From NCBI RefSeq assembly GCF_007827695.1, contig NZ_VITA01000002.1, forward strand, positions 62,001-126,000: a stretch of DNA of 64,000 nucleotides. Direction: 5' to 3'. Positions 26,000 through 35,135 of this stretch are shown here, piece after piece. Below the pieces are notes generated by a model. The model had not been told where the DNA came from and searched no databases. It worked only from the letters and a program-made list of their open reading frames with translations. A program made the translations under genes and the position numbers. Source of the stretch: Sinorhizobium medicae. GTDB taxonomy: Bacteria; Pseudomonadota; Alphaproteobacteria; Rhizobiales; Rhizobiaceae. Position 1 is the first letter of the stretch. Each line of letters starts with the position of its first letter.

Positions 26000-26548
26000 A
26001 TGCTGACGGTTATCATGGAAACGAAGGATAACGAATCCGAGCTGGCACAGACGCTCTCGGCGCTCATTGCCGGCGCTGTCGAGGGGCTCATCAGCGATGT
26101 CATCATTCTGGATCATGGATCGACCGACGAGTCTCACATCGTCGCGGATGCGGCTGGTTGCCGCTTTTGCCCCGACTGGGACCTGGGCGAAATCCTCCGT
26201 TCGGCGCGTGGCGAATGGTTGATGCTCCTTGAACCTGGCGCCCGCCCGGTCGGCCGTTGGGTAGAGGAGGTGGCGCAATACGTATCGCTCAACAAGAGTC
26301 CCGCGCGATTTTCCCCCTCGCGAATGCATAAGCGACCGCTTTTCAAACGTTTGGCGCACAGGGCGCGGCCGCTCGAGTCCGGGTTTCTGGTGCGAAAAAG
26401 GGACGCGGTCGAAGCGGTCGGCGACAAGAGACCGCTGAGCGATATTGCGGAACGGCGAACGGCCCGTAAGCTGGCGATCGAGCTCGTCCCGGCCTGGGTC
26501 GCATTGGAAAGCCGTTCGGCCTGCGAACGGCACCGGGCATCCGGTTAA
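26000..26548 (+). CDS. Short family 2 glycosyltransferase-like protein
   Basis: 182 residues from the ATG at 26000 (TAGGAAC site); an ATG at 25973 is in frame but has no site. The start MLTVIMETKDNESELAQTLSAL and IILDHGSTDESHIVADAAGC fit the first half of a GT-A fold (the usual VDDGSTD reads LDHGSTD). The region ARGEWLMLLEPGARP takes the place of the DxD sugar-nucleotide site but lacks a clear DxD. At 182 residues it is short for the family. It may be inactive as a transferase or act on an unusual donor. A RIME-like repeat lies 66 bases upstream. Confidence 0.65.
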   Translation: MLTVIMETKDNESELAQTLSALIAGAVEGLISDVIILDHGSTDESHIVADAAGCRFCPDWDLGEILRSARGEWLMLLEPGARPVGRWVEEVAQYVSLNKSPARFSPSRMHKRPLFKRLAHRARPLESGFLVRKRDAVEAVGDKRPLSDIAERRTARKLAIELVPAWVALESRSACERHRASG

Positions 26549-26595
26549 ACAGGAAAAGCTCCGAGCCGGAAACCCGATGGCGGAATGGCATCCTT

Positions 26596-27674
26596 TCAGA
26601 GCGAACGGACCGCAAGCGAATTCAACTGCCAGGCCGAGTCGATCGAAATGTCGATGCTGACGTCATTGAGAAGTGCCCAGATGCGATCGGCCACGCCGAC
26701 ATAGATCCAGAGTTCGCGACCGGCGGGAAAGGCCATGTCGGTGAAGAGGTTGATGACCCTTCGTTCCCCGGGGACGGCCTGGATGGAGGTGCCGGGGAAG
26801 CTCTCGCCATCGCCGCTGCAGTCCAGACCCGACGCGAACCATTGGTCGCTCACCTCATTCGCTGGCTCGACGTCTTCCCAGGTCCAGAACACGGCAAGCA
26901 CGAGGCGCCCGCGCGTCGTTGCGCGGAAATCGGACCAACCGAATTCGTCGTAGGTCGAGACGTGATGGCGGCACAGGAGAGCCGACAAGTCGGCGCTGAC
27001 TTGCAAAATTCCCGTACGAAGCGTTTTGAACGGCACGAGGTAGCCGTTCTCCCGATAGGCGCAAAGAAGGTCCACGTCGGAGGCATCATTGTTGCGGGCG
27101 ACCAGTTTCGATCCCATCCGGCCGGCACAATCCAGATAGGACCTATTCTCGACGATCAATCCGTCGCCGGTCGCCTGGTTCTGCTCGAGCCGGTCCCAGC
27201 AGCCGCCAAATGGGGGGAAGAACAGCTTTTCCTTATCGGGGTCCGGCGCGACATATACGATCGGCGGTCGTTTGAAGACGTCGACGACGCTGCCGACCAC
27301 TGTTTCATAGTATGGAAGGCCTCTTGCCCCTTCACCAACTCGCCGACCTCGCTGTATGCATGCCTATGAAGCCGTTTCAGAGCGTTCAGGTCAACCTCGG
27401 CATTTTTGGCCTCAACGAGCGACCTGTATCGAAGACCGGGGCCGCGCGGATCATCTTGCATGCCCGCGCTTGCGATATTGGCGATCCTGTCGCGCAGTTC
27501 AGGTGAAACAATCTGCCGCCTCTGGTCTGCGAAAGATTTGCGCAATGCGTCCAGTCTGTTCACCATGGCCCGCCATTCGTCCGTCTGCCGGCGCTCGTAG
27601 AAGGCCTGCAGCCCAGGCGGAATTTCGAGTTGAGACTGATCCGTTTTCGAGTAAACATGCTCTGCCGTTCCCAT
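26596..27674 (-). pseudogene. Hypothetical gene split by an apparent frameshift
   Basis: Two minus-strand frames overlap. The first (27674 down) begins MGTAEHVYSKTDQSQLEIPP and reads sensibly to VGELVKG; the rest of that frame is Ser/Arg-rich noise. The second frame reads GLPYYETVVGSVVDVFKRPPIVYV and continues to the stop at 26596. Adding one base in the C4 run at 27327-27330 joins them into one 359-residue protein, since 1,079 plus 1 is divisible by 3. No signal peptide, membrane helix or known family is visible; the C-terminal half is rich in Trp, Asp and beta-type wording. A GTG at 27300 could start a separate protein. Whether the break is real or a sequencing error cannot be told here. 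Confidence 0.6.
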
Positions 27675-28123
27675 GGCTCCTCCTTACCCTTGCGGGTTGC
27701 GGCGCGGGCGTATCGGCCATCGCGCCAATCGAGAATGAAAACCGGAAAAGGGGGCCCGAGGCGGCAAATGTAGTGGGCTTCCTCCGCCCATGCGAAGCCG
27801 CCAAATGGTGGCCGTAGCCCCGAGTTGAGCCCCGTTTCCTAAGCAAGAATGGGGCGTACCTTTCGGTACCCCCAAAGTGGCTCTCAAATGACCTTGCTGT
27901 GAAAATATCTGCCTGTGAAAATGTCTTGCCATGCACGCCCACCCTTCAGAACGGGCAGCACGTCGTAGGTCTATGCTCTTTCCCAAAATTGCCCCGGAAA
28001 GAGGCCGGACATTTGCTCGAAGCAATTAGATGGTGCTTGCCTTGACCGCTTCGAACCAAGCCGACGAAAGGAAACTAGCGGGATTCCGGGCCAGAGGCTG
28101 TTCCAAACGGAACATGGGGATTG
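27675..28123. other. Intergenic region with a hairpin and a direct repeat
   Basis: No supported ORF in 449 bases. It holds a hairpin (27852-27873: GTACC-tttc-GGTAC with flanking GGG/CCC) and a direct repeat TGTGAAAAT (27898-27906 and 27914-27922, 16 bases apart). Neither has an obvious partner gene. Confidence 0.5.
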
Positions 28124-28666
28124 TCAGCCGCGCTTCAGGTGCTCGTCGAGCCGCGGCATGATCTCGACGAAATTGCACGGCATCTGCCGGAAGTCGAGTT
28201 GCTGCTTCAGGATGCCGTCCCAGGCGTCCTTGCAGGCGCCGGGCGAGCCGGGTAGGACGAATATGAATGTGGCATTGGCGACGCCGGCAGTCGCCCGCGA
28301 CTGAATCGTCGACGTGCCGATCTTATCGTAGGAAATCCGGTGGAACACAGCGGAAAAGCCGTCCATGCGTTTTTCGAAAAGCGGCTCCAGTGCTTCCGGC
28401 GTCACATCGCGGCCCGTGAACCCTGTGCCGCCGGTGGTGATGACGACGTCGATGGCGGCATCGAGCGTCCAGGCCTTTACCTGTTCGTAAATCCTCGCCC
28501 GGTCATCGGGAACGATTGTCCGCGCCTCGAGCCTGTGGCCGGCCTCGCCTATTCTCGCTTCTAGCACATCGCCGGACTTGTCCTCCGCGCGTGTACGCGT
28601 ATCCGAGACCGTGAGTACGGCGATGCCGACGGGGATGAAGGGGCGGTTCTCGTCGAGGCCGGGCAT
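28124..28666 (-). CDS. moaB: Molybdenum cofactor biosynthesis protein B
   Basis: 180 residues from the ATG at 28666; the open frame upstream overlaps ispE and is noise. It has the MoaB/MogA/MoeA domain markers AVLTVSDTRTRAEDKSG, TTGGTGFTGRDVTPEAL and FVLPGSPGACKDAWDGIL. It adenylylates molybdopterin before metal insertion. The gene begins 8 bases after the ispE stop. Confidence 0.93.
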   Translation of the reverse strand: MPGLDENRPFIPVGIAVLTVSDTRTRAEDKSGDVLEARIGEAGHRLEARTIVPDDRARIYEQVKAWTLDAAIDVVITTGGTGFTGRDVTPEALEPLFEKRMDGFSAVFHRISYDKIGTSTIQSRATAGVANATFIFVLPGSPGACKDAWDGILKQQLDFRQMPCNFVEIMPRLDEHLKRG

Positions 28667-28674
28667 GTCTGGTG

Positions 28675-29586
28675 CTATCCTGATTTTCCCGCGGTTCGCG
28701 TCGCTCGAACGTACCATCGCGGTTGGCTGGCGGAAATGGTCTCGGCGGCAAGCGACGCACTTTTCTCGTCGGCGAACAGTCCGAAGCAGGTGGCGCCCGA
28801 GCCGGACATCCGCACCAGCGTAGCGCCTGCGTCCTCCAGTGCGGTCGAGACCGCTTCGATCATCGGCTCGAGTGCCCGTGCCGGGGGCTCCAGATCGTTC
28901 CGCATGGAAGCCAGGGCCGCTAACCACGCGGCTGTCGAGCGGAGATTTTCAGGCAAGACGAGAGGGGGGTTGGATTTTCTGATGAGCAAGCGGAACACAA
29001 CCGGCGTCGAGACCTCGACAAGAGGATTGACGAGGACGATCGCGAAGGACGGCAGGTCGGGAATAGACGTGATTTCCTCGCCGATCCCTCTTGCAATCAG
29101 GGGTCGGCCGTCAAGGCACATCGGCACGTCTGCGCCGAGCTCCAGCGCCAGGCTGCCGAGCCGGGCAGGCTCGAGGGACGCACCCCAGAGGGACAGCAGC
29201 CCGCGCAGCGTCGCGGCTGCATCGGCCGAACCGCCGCCGATTCCCGAAGCAACAGGCAGGTTCTTCTCAAGATGCAGATGAACCGGGCCGGCAGCTCTAC
29301 CTTGTGACGCAAGCTCACGCCGCAAAACATCGCGGGCGCGAAGCACGAGATTGCCGCTGGTGTTTTCGGCCGAAGGCGACAGGTCGGGCGCGAATCGGCC
29401 CGACACGGTGAAATGGTCCGCCTCCGCCGCTGCCAGTCCGATCCCGTCACCGCACTCTGCAAAGGTAACCAGGCTTTCAAGCAGATGATGGCCGTCGGCC
29501 CGCTGGCCGACGACATGCAGCGCCAAATTGATCTTGGCGGGCGCCGCAATCGTCAGCGCGAAGCCCGCAATCCCGTCTGGCCGCAT
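28675..29586 (-). CDS. ispE: 4-diphosphocytidyl-2-C-methyl-D-erythritol kinase
   Basis: 303 residues of the GHMP kinase family. AAPAKINLALHV starts the domain, the ATP loop is LPVASGIGGGSADAAATL, and MSGSGATCFGLF is the third motif. It phosphorylates CDP-methylerythritol in the non-mevalonate isoprenoid pathway. It is 6 bases downstream of the TPR gene and 8 bases upstream of moaB, so the three form one transcription unit. The nearby octaprenyl diphosphate synthase uses the pathway product. Confidence 0.95.
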   Translation of the reverse strand: MRPDGIAGFALTIAAPAKINLALHVVGQRADGHHLLESLVTFAECGDGIGLAAAEADHFTVSGRFAPDLSPSAENTSGNLVLRARDVLRRELASQGRAAGPVHLHLEKNLPVASGIGGGSADAAATLRGLLSLWGASLEPARLGSLALELGADVPMCLDGRPLIARGIGEEITSIPDLPSFAIVLVNPLVEVSTPVVFRLLIRKSNPPLVLPENLRSTAAWLAALASMRNDLEPPARALEPMIEAVSTALEDAGATLVRMSGSGATCFGLFADEKSASLAAETISASQPRWYVRATRTAGKSG

Positions 29587-29592
29587 GCGAGG

Positions 29593-31416
29593 TCAGGACT
29601 TCTTGTCCGGCGCCGGCTCCGTTTTTTTCGGAAGCTTTTCCTTGGCATCCGCCGCGGCCGGAACCGACTCTTTCAACGGCGGCAGACCATTTTCGATCTT
29701 CGCCTTTATCTTGGGAATTTCAGCCTCCTCAGGCTTCAGCTCCAGCGCCTGATTCCACTGGAACACCGCTTCGAGTTTCCGGCCGACGCGCCAGTAGGCG
29801 TCGCCAAGGTGATCGTTGATCGTCGCGTCGCCGGCCATCAGCTCGGCCGCGCGCTCGAGTTCGGCCACGGCCTCATCGAAACGGCCCATGCGGAAATACG
29901 CCCAGCCGAGCGAGTCGACGATATAGCCGTCGTCGGGCTTGAGTTCGACCGCCTTGCGGATCATGTCGAGGCCCTCTTCGAGCTTTACGTTCATATCGAC
30001 CCAGGAGTAGCCGAGATAGTTGAGCACCTGGGGCTGATCCGGGTTGAGCTCCAGCGCCTTGAGGAAGCTCGGCTCGGCCTTCTCCCAAAGCTTCTGCCGC
30101 TCATAGGCGATGCCGCGCTGGAAGAAGATGGTCCAGTCGCTGCGCTTTGGAACGGGACCGATCGCCTCGACCGCCCGATCGTAAAGCTCGCCCATGGCCT
30201 TGTAGTCCTTGGCGTCGGAAAGCACGCTGCCATAGGCGAGATAATTGCGGATATTCTTGGGATCGACGTCGATCAGCCCTTTCAGGTGCTTCTTCGCCTC
30301 TTCGACCTTTCCGATGCCCGCGAGACTCAGGCCAAGCTGCAGCTCGGAAAGGCGACGCATCGGCGAGTTTTCCGGCACGCTCTTGTAAAGCTCGATCGCC
30401 TCGTCCGGCTTCTTCAGATTTTCGGCGATGCCGCCGAGCATCACCAGAATATCGGCGCTTTCCGGGTCAAGCCGCCGCGCCGTTTGGAGGTAAAGCGAAA
30501 CGATGTCTTCCGCCCCCTCCCGGTTGAGCGCACCACCGATGGAAAAGAGCACGGCGGCGGCACCCTGCACGGCGTTGCGAACCTGCTGTTCCTGCGTCTT
30601 TCCTTCTTCGACACTCTTTCTGAGAGCCTCGAGCGGGGTGTAGTTGTTTACGAGATTTTCGCCGACGGCGATCGTATCCAACGCCTTCTGCTTGTTGCCT
30701 TCGCGTGCCTCGAACCGCGCCAGCGCCTCCACCGCCCGCATGAAGGTATCCGGTGCCGCGCCGCCGCCTTCGCGGTCGAGAACGGCGTCGTTCAGCCGGG
30801 TCCGCGCGGTTGCCTTGTCGCCGGCCGCAAGCGCGATCGCTCCGGCATGATAGTTCTTGAAGATCCGGAACCATTCCGGACCCTGGAGATTTTTGATCTG
30901 CGCCAGGGCCTCTTTCGGTCGGCCCTGACCGAACTTCGCCCAAGCGGAAAGCAGCGAGCTCATCAGCCGATCGAGGTCGTTCGGCCCCTCGTACTTCAAG
31001 AGCTTTTGCGCATTGCGGTATTCGCGCTTACGGATCGCTTCGATCGCTCGGACCACCGTGGTGATCCTTTCAACGGCAGGATCCGATTTCAGCTCTTCGG
31101 CGATCTTGGCGCCTTCATCGAACCTGCCGCTCATCAACAGCGTGATCATCAGCCGCTGCTTCACCTCGGTGTTGCCCGGCTCGAACCTCAGTGCAGTGCG
31201 ATATAGGTCGGTTGCCGCCGCGAAGTCGCGGTCCACGTCGGCCGTGCGCGCCGCAAGGAAGGCACCGGCAAAGGTGTTGACGCTCTTGATGTCGAAAGGT
31301 TCGGCGTCTTCGACCGGCGCCTTCTCCTCGGCAAAGGCCTGCAGGTTGCCGGCCACCGTCGCAAGAACCAGCATTGCCGCGCCGCTGAGGAGGCGAAGGA
31401 ATGTATTCTGCCGCAT
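29593..31416 (-). CDS. Secreted tetratricopeptide repeat protein
   Basis: 607 residues. The N-terminus (MRQNTFLRLLSGAAMLVLATVAG..AFA) is a signal peptide with probable cleavage near residue 29. The rest is helical TPR wording: ATDLYRTALRFEPGNTEVKQRL, AIELYKSVPENSPMRRLSELQLG, FLKALELNPDQPQVLNYLGYSWVD and IVDSLGWAYFRMGRFDEAVAELERAAE, at least eight repeats. The C-terminal tail is Lys/Pro-rich. It should be periplasmic and scaffold other proteins. An AAAGG site precedes the start. It leads the operon with ispE and moaB; a functional link to them is not evident. Confidence 0.9.
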   Translation of the reverse strand: MRQNTFLRLLSGAAMLVLATVAGNLQAFAEEKAPVEDAEPFDIKSVNTFAGAFLAARTADVDRDFAAATDLYRTALRFEPGNTEVKQRLMITLLMSGRFDEGAKIAEELKSDPAVERITTVVRAIEAIRKREYRNAQKLLKYEGPNDLDRLMSSLLSAWAKFGQGRPKEALAQIKNLQGPEWFRIFKNYHAGAIALAAGDKATARTRLNDAVLDREGGGAAPDTFMRAVEALARFEAREGNKQKALDTIAVGENLVNNYTPLEALRKSVEEGKTQEQQVRNAVQGAAAVLFSIGGALNREGAEDIVSLYLQTARRLDPESADILVMLGGIAENLKKPDEAIELYKSVPENSPMRRLSELQLGLSLAGIGKVEEAKKHLKGLIDVDPKNIRNYLAYGSVLSDAKDYKAMGELYDRAVEAIGPVPKRSDWTIFFQRGIAYERQKLWEKAEPSFLKALELNPDQPQVLNYLGYSWVDMNVKLEEGLDMIRKAVELKPDDGYIVDSLGWAYFRMGRFDEAVAELERAAELMAGDATINDHLGDAYWRVGRKLEAVFQWNQALELKPEEAEIPKIKAKIENGLPPLKESVPAAADAKEKLPKKTEPAPDKKS

Positions 31417-31613
31417 ATCAAACCTTTCGTTGCCGGTGGTACGAAGCCACCGCTGTTGGCCCGGAGCCTATTGGAAATCGGGCGCAAGTCTTAAAGAATA
31501 GAATGGCTTTTTTGGCGCAGCGCGGCAAGAAAATCCTCCCGCGCGGTCTCCGTTCGCCGCTGCCGCATGTTTTTCCCTTGGATCGGCTGGGATGCAAGGA
31601 AACGAGCGGTCGC

Positions 31614-32630
31614 TCAACTTACCCGGTCGATGCAGAAATCGATCACTTCGACGAGCGCCGATTTGCACGGCGAGACCGGCAACGGCGCCAGCGCGTCACG
31701 AGCGATTGTGCCGTAGTGCTTGGCGCGGGCGATCGTATCTGTCAGCCCCCCGTAGCGATGGATGAGGCTCAGGGCTTTTTCGAGGTTTGCCTCGTCGCTG
31801 GCGCCGCCCTCGATAGCCTCGCGCCAGAACGCCCGGTCTTGCGGCGTACCGCGCCGATAGGAGAGAATGACCGGCAGCGTGATCTTGCCTTCGCGGAAAT
31901 CGTCTCCGACATTCTTCCCGAGATCGCTCGACGAACCCCCATAGTCGAGAACGTCGTCGACCAGCTGGAACGCGAGGCCGAGATTCGTGCCGTAGGACTT
32001 CAGCGCATTGCGGTCCGCCTTGCTTGCGCTCGCGACGATCGGCCCGACCTCGGATGCGGCAGCGAAGAGCGCCGCAGTCTTGGCGCGAATGACTTGCAGG
32101 TAGTCGTCCTCGGTCGTCTCCATGTTCTTGGCAACCGAAAGCTGCAGGACCTCGCCTTCCGCGATGACCGAAGCGGCGGTTGAAAGCACGTCGAGCGCGT
32201 CCAGCGAGCCGACATCGACCATCATTCGAAAAGCCTGTCCAAGCAGGAAATCGCCGACGAGTACGCTCGCCTGGTTGCCCCAGATCGTCCGCGCCGTCGA
32301 TTTGCCGCGCCTCAGGTCGCTCTCGTCGACCACATCGTCATGCAACAGGGTCGCGGTGTGCATGAACTCGACGCTGGTGGCGAGTTTGACGTGGCCGTCA
32401 CCCTCGTAGCCGAACATCGAAGCGGCGGCGAGCGTCAGCATCGGCCGGAGCCGTTTGCCGCCCGAGGAGATCAGGTGGTTGGCGACTTCGGGGATCATCT
32501 GGACGTCGGAACCGGCCTTGGAAAGAATAAGCTGGTTGACCCGCTCCATATCCGACTGCGTCAGGTCGACAAGCGGCTTCACAGATGCCTGTTTGTTTTT
32601 ATTGTCTTCCAGCGGTATCACTACGCCCAA
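31614..32630 (-). CDS. ispB: Octaprenyl diphosphate synthase
   Basis: 338 residues when started at TTG 32630, giving MGVVIPLED; an AGGAG site lies 8 bases upstream, while the longer open frame has no site. Both Asp-rich motifs of trans-prenyl synthases are present: LLHDDVVDESDLRRG and LVDDVLDYGG. GGKRLRPML is the third marker. It makes the polyprenyl side chain of ubiquinone, and UbiA, which uses that chain, is encoded at 51912 in this window. It is divergent from the DUF2007 gene. Confidence 0.92.
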   Translation of the reverse strand: MGVVIPLEDNKNKQASVKPLVDLTQSDMERVNQLILSKAGSDVQMIPEVANHLISSGGKRLRPMLTLAAASMFGYEGDGHVKLATSVEFMHTATLLHDDVVDESDLRRGKSTARTIWGNQASVLVGDFLLGQAFRMMVDVGSLDALDVLSTAASVIAEGEVLQLSVAKNMETTEDDYLQVIRAKTAALFAAASEVGPIVASASKADRNALKSYGTNLGLAFQLVDDVLDYGGSSSDLGKNVGDDFREGKITLPVILSYRRGTPQDRAFWREAIEGGASDEANLEKALSLIHRYGGLTDTIARAKHYGTIARDALAPLPVSPCKSALVEVIDFCIDRVS

Positions 32631-32738
32631 CGCCCGGACTCCTGTTTCGTTGCGGGTTCGACAATAGAAAGTGGGGCATCGTGCGGCAAGAGGCGAATTG
32701 CCCCGCCCCTCAGCTTTAAGACAGGAAAATGGACCCGG

Positions 32739-32960
32739 ATGAAAGAACTGATCCGCACCAATGATGCCGTTCTTCTTTCCTTTGCGGAAAGCCTGATGAA
32801 GGACGCCGGAATCGGCTGCTTCATCGCCGATCAGGACATGAGCATACTGGAAGGATCGCTCGGCCTTCTGCCGCGGCGTTTCCTGGTGGCAGAGGACGAC
32901 GCCGTTCGGGCACGACGCATTCTGGTCGATGCAGGCCTCGAAATGGAACTGCGGCAATGA
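32739..32960 (+). CDS. DUF2007 family protein
   Basis: 73 residues from the ATG at 32739. MKELIRTNDAVLLSFAESLMKDAGIGCFIADQDMSILEGSLGLLPRRFLVAEDD is typical of DUF2007 (putative signal-transducing domain), a small alpha/beta fold of unknown function. The upstream extension of this frame is antisense to ispB and not real. It lies 34 bases before the methyltransferase gene and is probably co-transcribed with it. Confidence 0.85.
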   Translation: MKELIRTNDAVLLSFAESLMKDAGIGCFIADQDMSILEGSLGLLPRRFLVAEDDAVRARRILVDAGLEMELRQ

Positions 32961-32994
32961 CCGGCCCTGGTACTTGCGCGAGGCGTCATTTGGG

Positions 32995-33765
32995 ATGACA
33001 GGAATTCCGGAGACGGTGGATGCTTTCCACCGCGGCAGGTTCCACCTGATCCAGCCGCTTGGTCAGGGGCACCGTTCGGGCATGGATGCGATGCTGTTGG
33101 CATCGCTCGTCTCCTGCCGCAGCCGATGTCACGTCGCGGATCTCGGCGCCGGCGCCGGGGCCGCCGGCATGGCCGTGGCTTCGCGGATAGAAGCGGCGCA
33201 GGTGCTGCTGGTCGAGCGCTCGGAGGTGATGGCGGATTTCGCGCGGCGGAGCCTTGCTTTGTCCGAAAATGCGCATTTTGCCGGCCGCGTTTCGGTGCTG
33301 GAAGCCGACGTCACTCTGAGCGGAAAGGCGCGCGTGGCCGCCGGTCTTCCCGACGACACCTTCGATCACGTGATCATGAACCCGCCCTTCAACGATGCCG
33401 CCGACCGCAGGACGCCCGACAGGCTCAAGGCCGAAGCCCACGCCAGGAGCGCCGATCTGTTCGAGACGTGGATCAAGACGGCCGGGGCGATCATGAAGCC
33501 AGGAGGACAACTTTCTCTGATCGCCCGACCGGAATCGATTGCCGAAATCGTCGTGGCCTGCGGCCGCCGTTTCGGGGGGATCGAGATCACCCCGCTTCTG
33601 CCGCGGGCGGGCGACGATGCCGTGCGCATTCTCGTTTCCGCAATCAAGCAGAGCCGGAAACGGCTGACGCTGCGCGCGCCGCTTGTCATGCATGGCGAGG
33701 GACACCGCTTTTCGGCTGACGTCGACGATCTCAACAATGGCCGCGCGGCCTATCATCGCAGGTGA
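32995..33765 (+). CDS. tRNA1(Val) N6-adenine methyltransferase-like protein
   Basis: 256 residues from the ATG at 32995. The SAM-binding motif VADLGAGAGAAGMAV is followed by LLVERSEVMADFARRS and the catalytic NPPF of N6-adenine and related amino methyltransferases. The N-terminal QPLGQGHRSGMDAMLLA matches the TrmN6/YfiC group, which methylates A37 of tRNA-Val. The exact substrate in rhizobia is not proven. Confidence 0.85.
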   Translation: MTGIPETVDAFHRGRFHLIQPLGQGHRSGMDAMLLASLVSCRSRCHVADLGAGAGAAGMAVASRIEAAQVLLVERSEVMADFARRSLALSENAHFAGRVSVLEADVTLSGKARVAAGLPDDTFDHVIMNPPFNDAADRRTPDRLKAEAHARSADLFETWIKTAGAIMKPGGQLSLIARPESIAEIVVACGRRFGGIEITPLLPRAGDDAVRILVSAIKQSRKRLTLRAPLVMHGEGHRFSADVDDLNNGRAAYHRR

Positions 33766-33776
33766 TTAACCGTAAG
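33766..33776 (+). promoter_or_regulatory. TTAACCGTAAG word upstream of S49 peptidase
   Basis: This 11-mer lies directly after the methyltransferase stop, 69 bases before the peptidase start. The same 11-mer occurs in reverse at 59724-59734, upstream of another gene, and a one-base variant lies upstream of the GH25 gene. It could be a CtrA-type half-site. Confidence 0.3.
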
Positions 33777-33844
33777 CACACCATTGCGTTTGCGGCGGCA
33801 GTGCATACATGCAGTGCTAAAATTCGTATCGGGCAGGAGTTGAA

Positions 33845-34711
33845 ATGGCCGGGTTCTTGAGAAAGCTAATGCCGGGGCGCTTCCGCAGGGATGGAGTGAC
33901 GATCCCGGCGATCAGGCTGCATGGCGCAATAATGGCAGGCGGCAGTCCTCTCCGTCCGGTTCTCAATCTCGCAACCGTTGCGCCGCTGCTCGAAAAGGCA
34001 TTCTCCGTCAAAGACGCTCCTGCCGTCGCCATCTCCATCAACTCTCCTGGCGGTTCGCCGGTGCAGTCCCGGCTGATTTATCAGCGCATCCGGGATCTCG
34101 CACAGGAAAAGAGGAAGCGCGTGCTGATCTTCGTCGAGGACGTGGCAGCATCCGGCGGCTACATGATCGCACTGGCGGGCGACGAGATCATCGCCGATCC
34201 GACCTCGATCGTCGGTTCGATCGGCGTCGTTTCGGGCGGCTTCGGTTTTCCCGATCTTCTCAAAAAGATCGGCGTGGAAAGACGCGTCTATACGGCCGGG
34301 GAAAACAAAGTGCTTCTCGATCCTTTCCAGCCGGAGAAGGAGCGCGACATCGAGTTTCTCAAAGGCCTCCAGCTCGAAATCCACGACATCTTCATCCAGA
34401 TGGTAAAGAGCAGGCGCGGCTCGCTCCTGGCCGATCATCCGGACCTCTTCTCGGGGTTGTTCTGGACGGGACAGCGCGGCCAGGAACTTGGCCTCGTCGA
34501 TTCCCTCGGCGATATGCGGAGCGAGGTCAGGAAGCGCTATGGGGAAAAGGCGCGGCTCGAGCTGATCCAGCCGGCGCGGAGCCTTTTCGGGCGGCGCCAG
34601 CCTGGAGCGGCCGTGGCCGGAGCCATTGCCGCACCTCTCGTCGCCTCGGCGGCCGCAGGTCTCGTCGATACCTTAGAGGAGAGGGCGCTCTGGGCCCGTT
34701 TCGGACTTTGA
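33845..34711 (+). CDS. S49-family signal peptide peptidase-like protease
   Basis: 288 residues, ATG with an AGGAG site. The S49 (SppA/SohB) fold is visible: AISINSPGGSPVQSRLIYQRI, the nucleophile Ser in EDVAASGGYMIALAGDEIIADP, SIVGSIGVVSGGFGF, and the general-base Lys probably in TAGENKVLLDPF. There is no clear N-terminal membrane anchor or signal peptide, unlike SppA, so it may act at the cytoplasmic face of the membrane. The C-terminus is Ala-rich and hydrophobic (AGAIAAPLVASAAAGLV) and might attach to the membrane. Confidence 0.9.
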   Translation: MAGFLRKLMPGRFRRDGVTIPAIRLHGAIMAGGSPLRPVLNLATVAPLLEKAFSVKDAPAVAISINSPGGSPVQSRLIYQRIRDLAQEKRKRVLIFVEDVAASGGYMIALAGDEIIADPTSIVGSIGVVSGGFGFPDLLKKIGVERRVYTAGENKVLLDPFQPEKERDIEFLKGLQLEIHDIFIQMVKSRRGSLLADHPDLFSGLFWTGQRGQELGLVDSLGDMRSEVRKRYGEKARLELIQPARSLFGRRQPGAAVAGAIAAPLVASAAAGLVDTLEERALWARFGL

Positions 34712-34857
34712 GACGACGTATGCGCGCCGGCGGGAACAGCGTTTCGCAAAGAACGATGTCGCTGCATCTGGCCAGCGGGGCTTGGGCGCGCTAACACTTC
34801 GAAGTGCTGCATCTCCGCGCGCCATCGTTCCAACCGAGGGGATGCAGGGGAGGAACC

Positions 34858-35049
34858 ATGCCGCAGATCATCCTGCTTCTGATTATCGCCTTCATCGCCT
34901 GGATCGGCTACCGCAAGTTCATCTCGGACGCCGAGAAGCTGACACGGCAGCGCGAGCAGCTGCGCCGGCAGCGCGAAACCGGCGCAAACGGCACGCTTAT
35001 CAAGGACCCGAAGACGGGCGAGTACCGTCTGAAGCGGGAGGATGAGTAA
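34858..35049 (+). CDS. Small single-helix membrane protein
   Basis: 63 residues from the ATG at 34858, which has a GGGGAGGA site. One N-terminal membrane helix (IILLLIIAFIAWIGYRKF) is followed by a charged, coiled-coil-like segment (DAEKLTRQREQLRRQRE) and the tail GTLIKDPKTGEYRLKRED. It lies between the S49 peptidase and glyQ on the same strand. No function is known to me; it could be a partner of the peptidase. Confidence 0.8.
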   Translation: MPQIILLLIIAFIAWIGYRKFISDAEKLTRQREQLRRQRETGANGTLIKDPKTGEYRLKREDE

Positions 35050-35135
35050 GGCTGTCTGACCGAAACGCGGCTTGACCCTCGTCCTGCGGCGTGGCACCTG
35101 TCCGGCACATCTCGACGAATTCGGACCTGGATCCC

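Noticed and set aside
27499..28025. Two overlapping minus-strand ORFs of 113 and 147 residues
   Set aside because: No ribosome binding sites, Arg/Pro-rich composition without hydrophobic cores, and they overlap each other. Probably open by GC bias.
29413..31206. A 597-residue plus-strand ORF
   Set aside because: It lies antisense to the TPR gene, which has a signal peptide and clear repeats. The plus frame is Arg/His/Leu-rich and has no domain wording.
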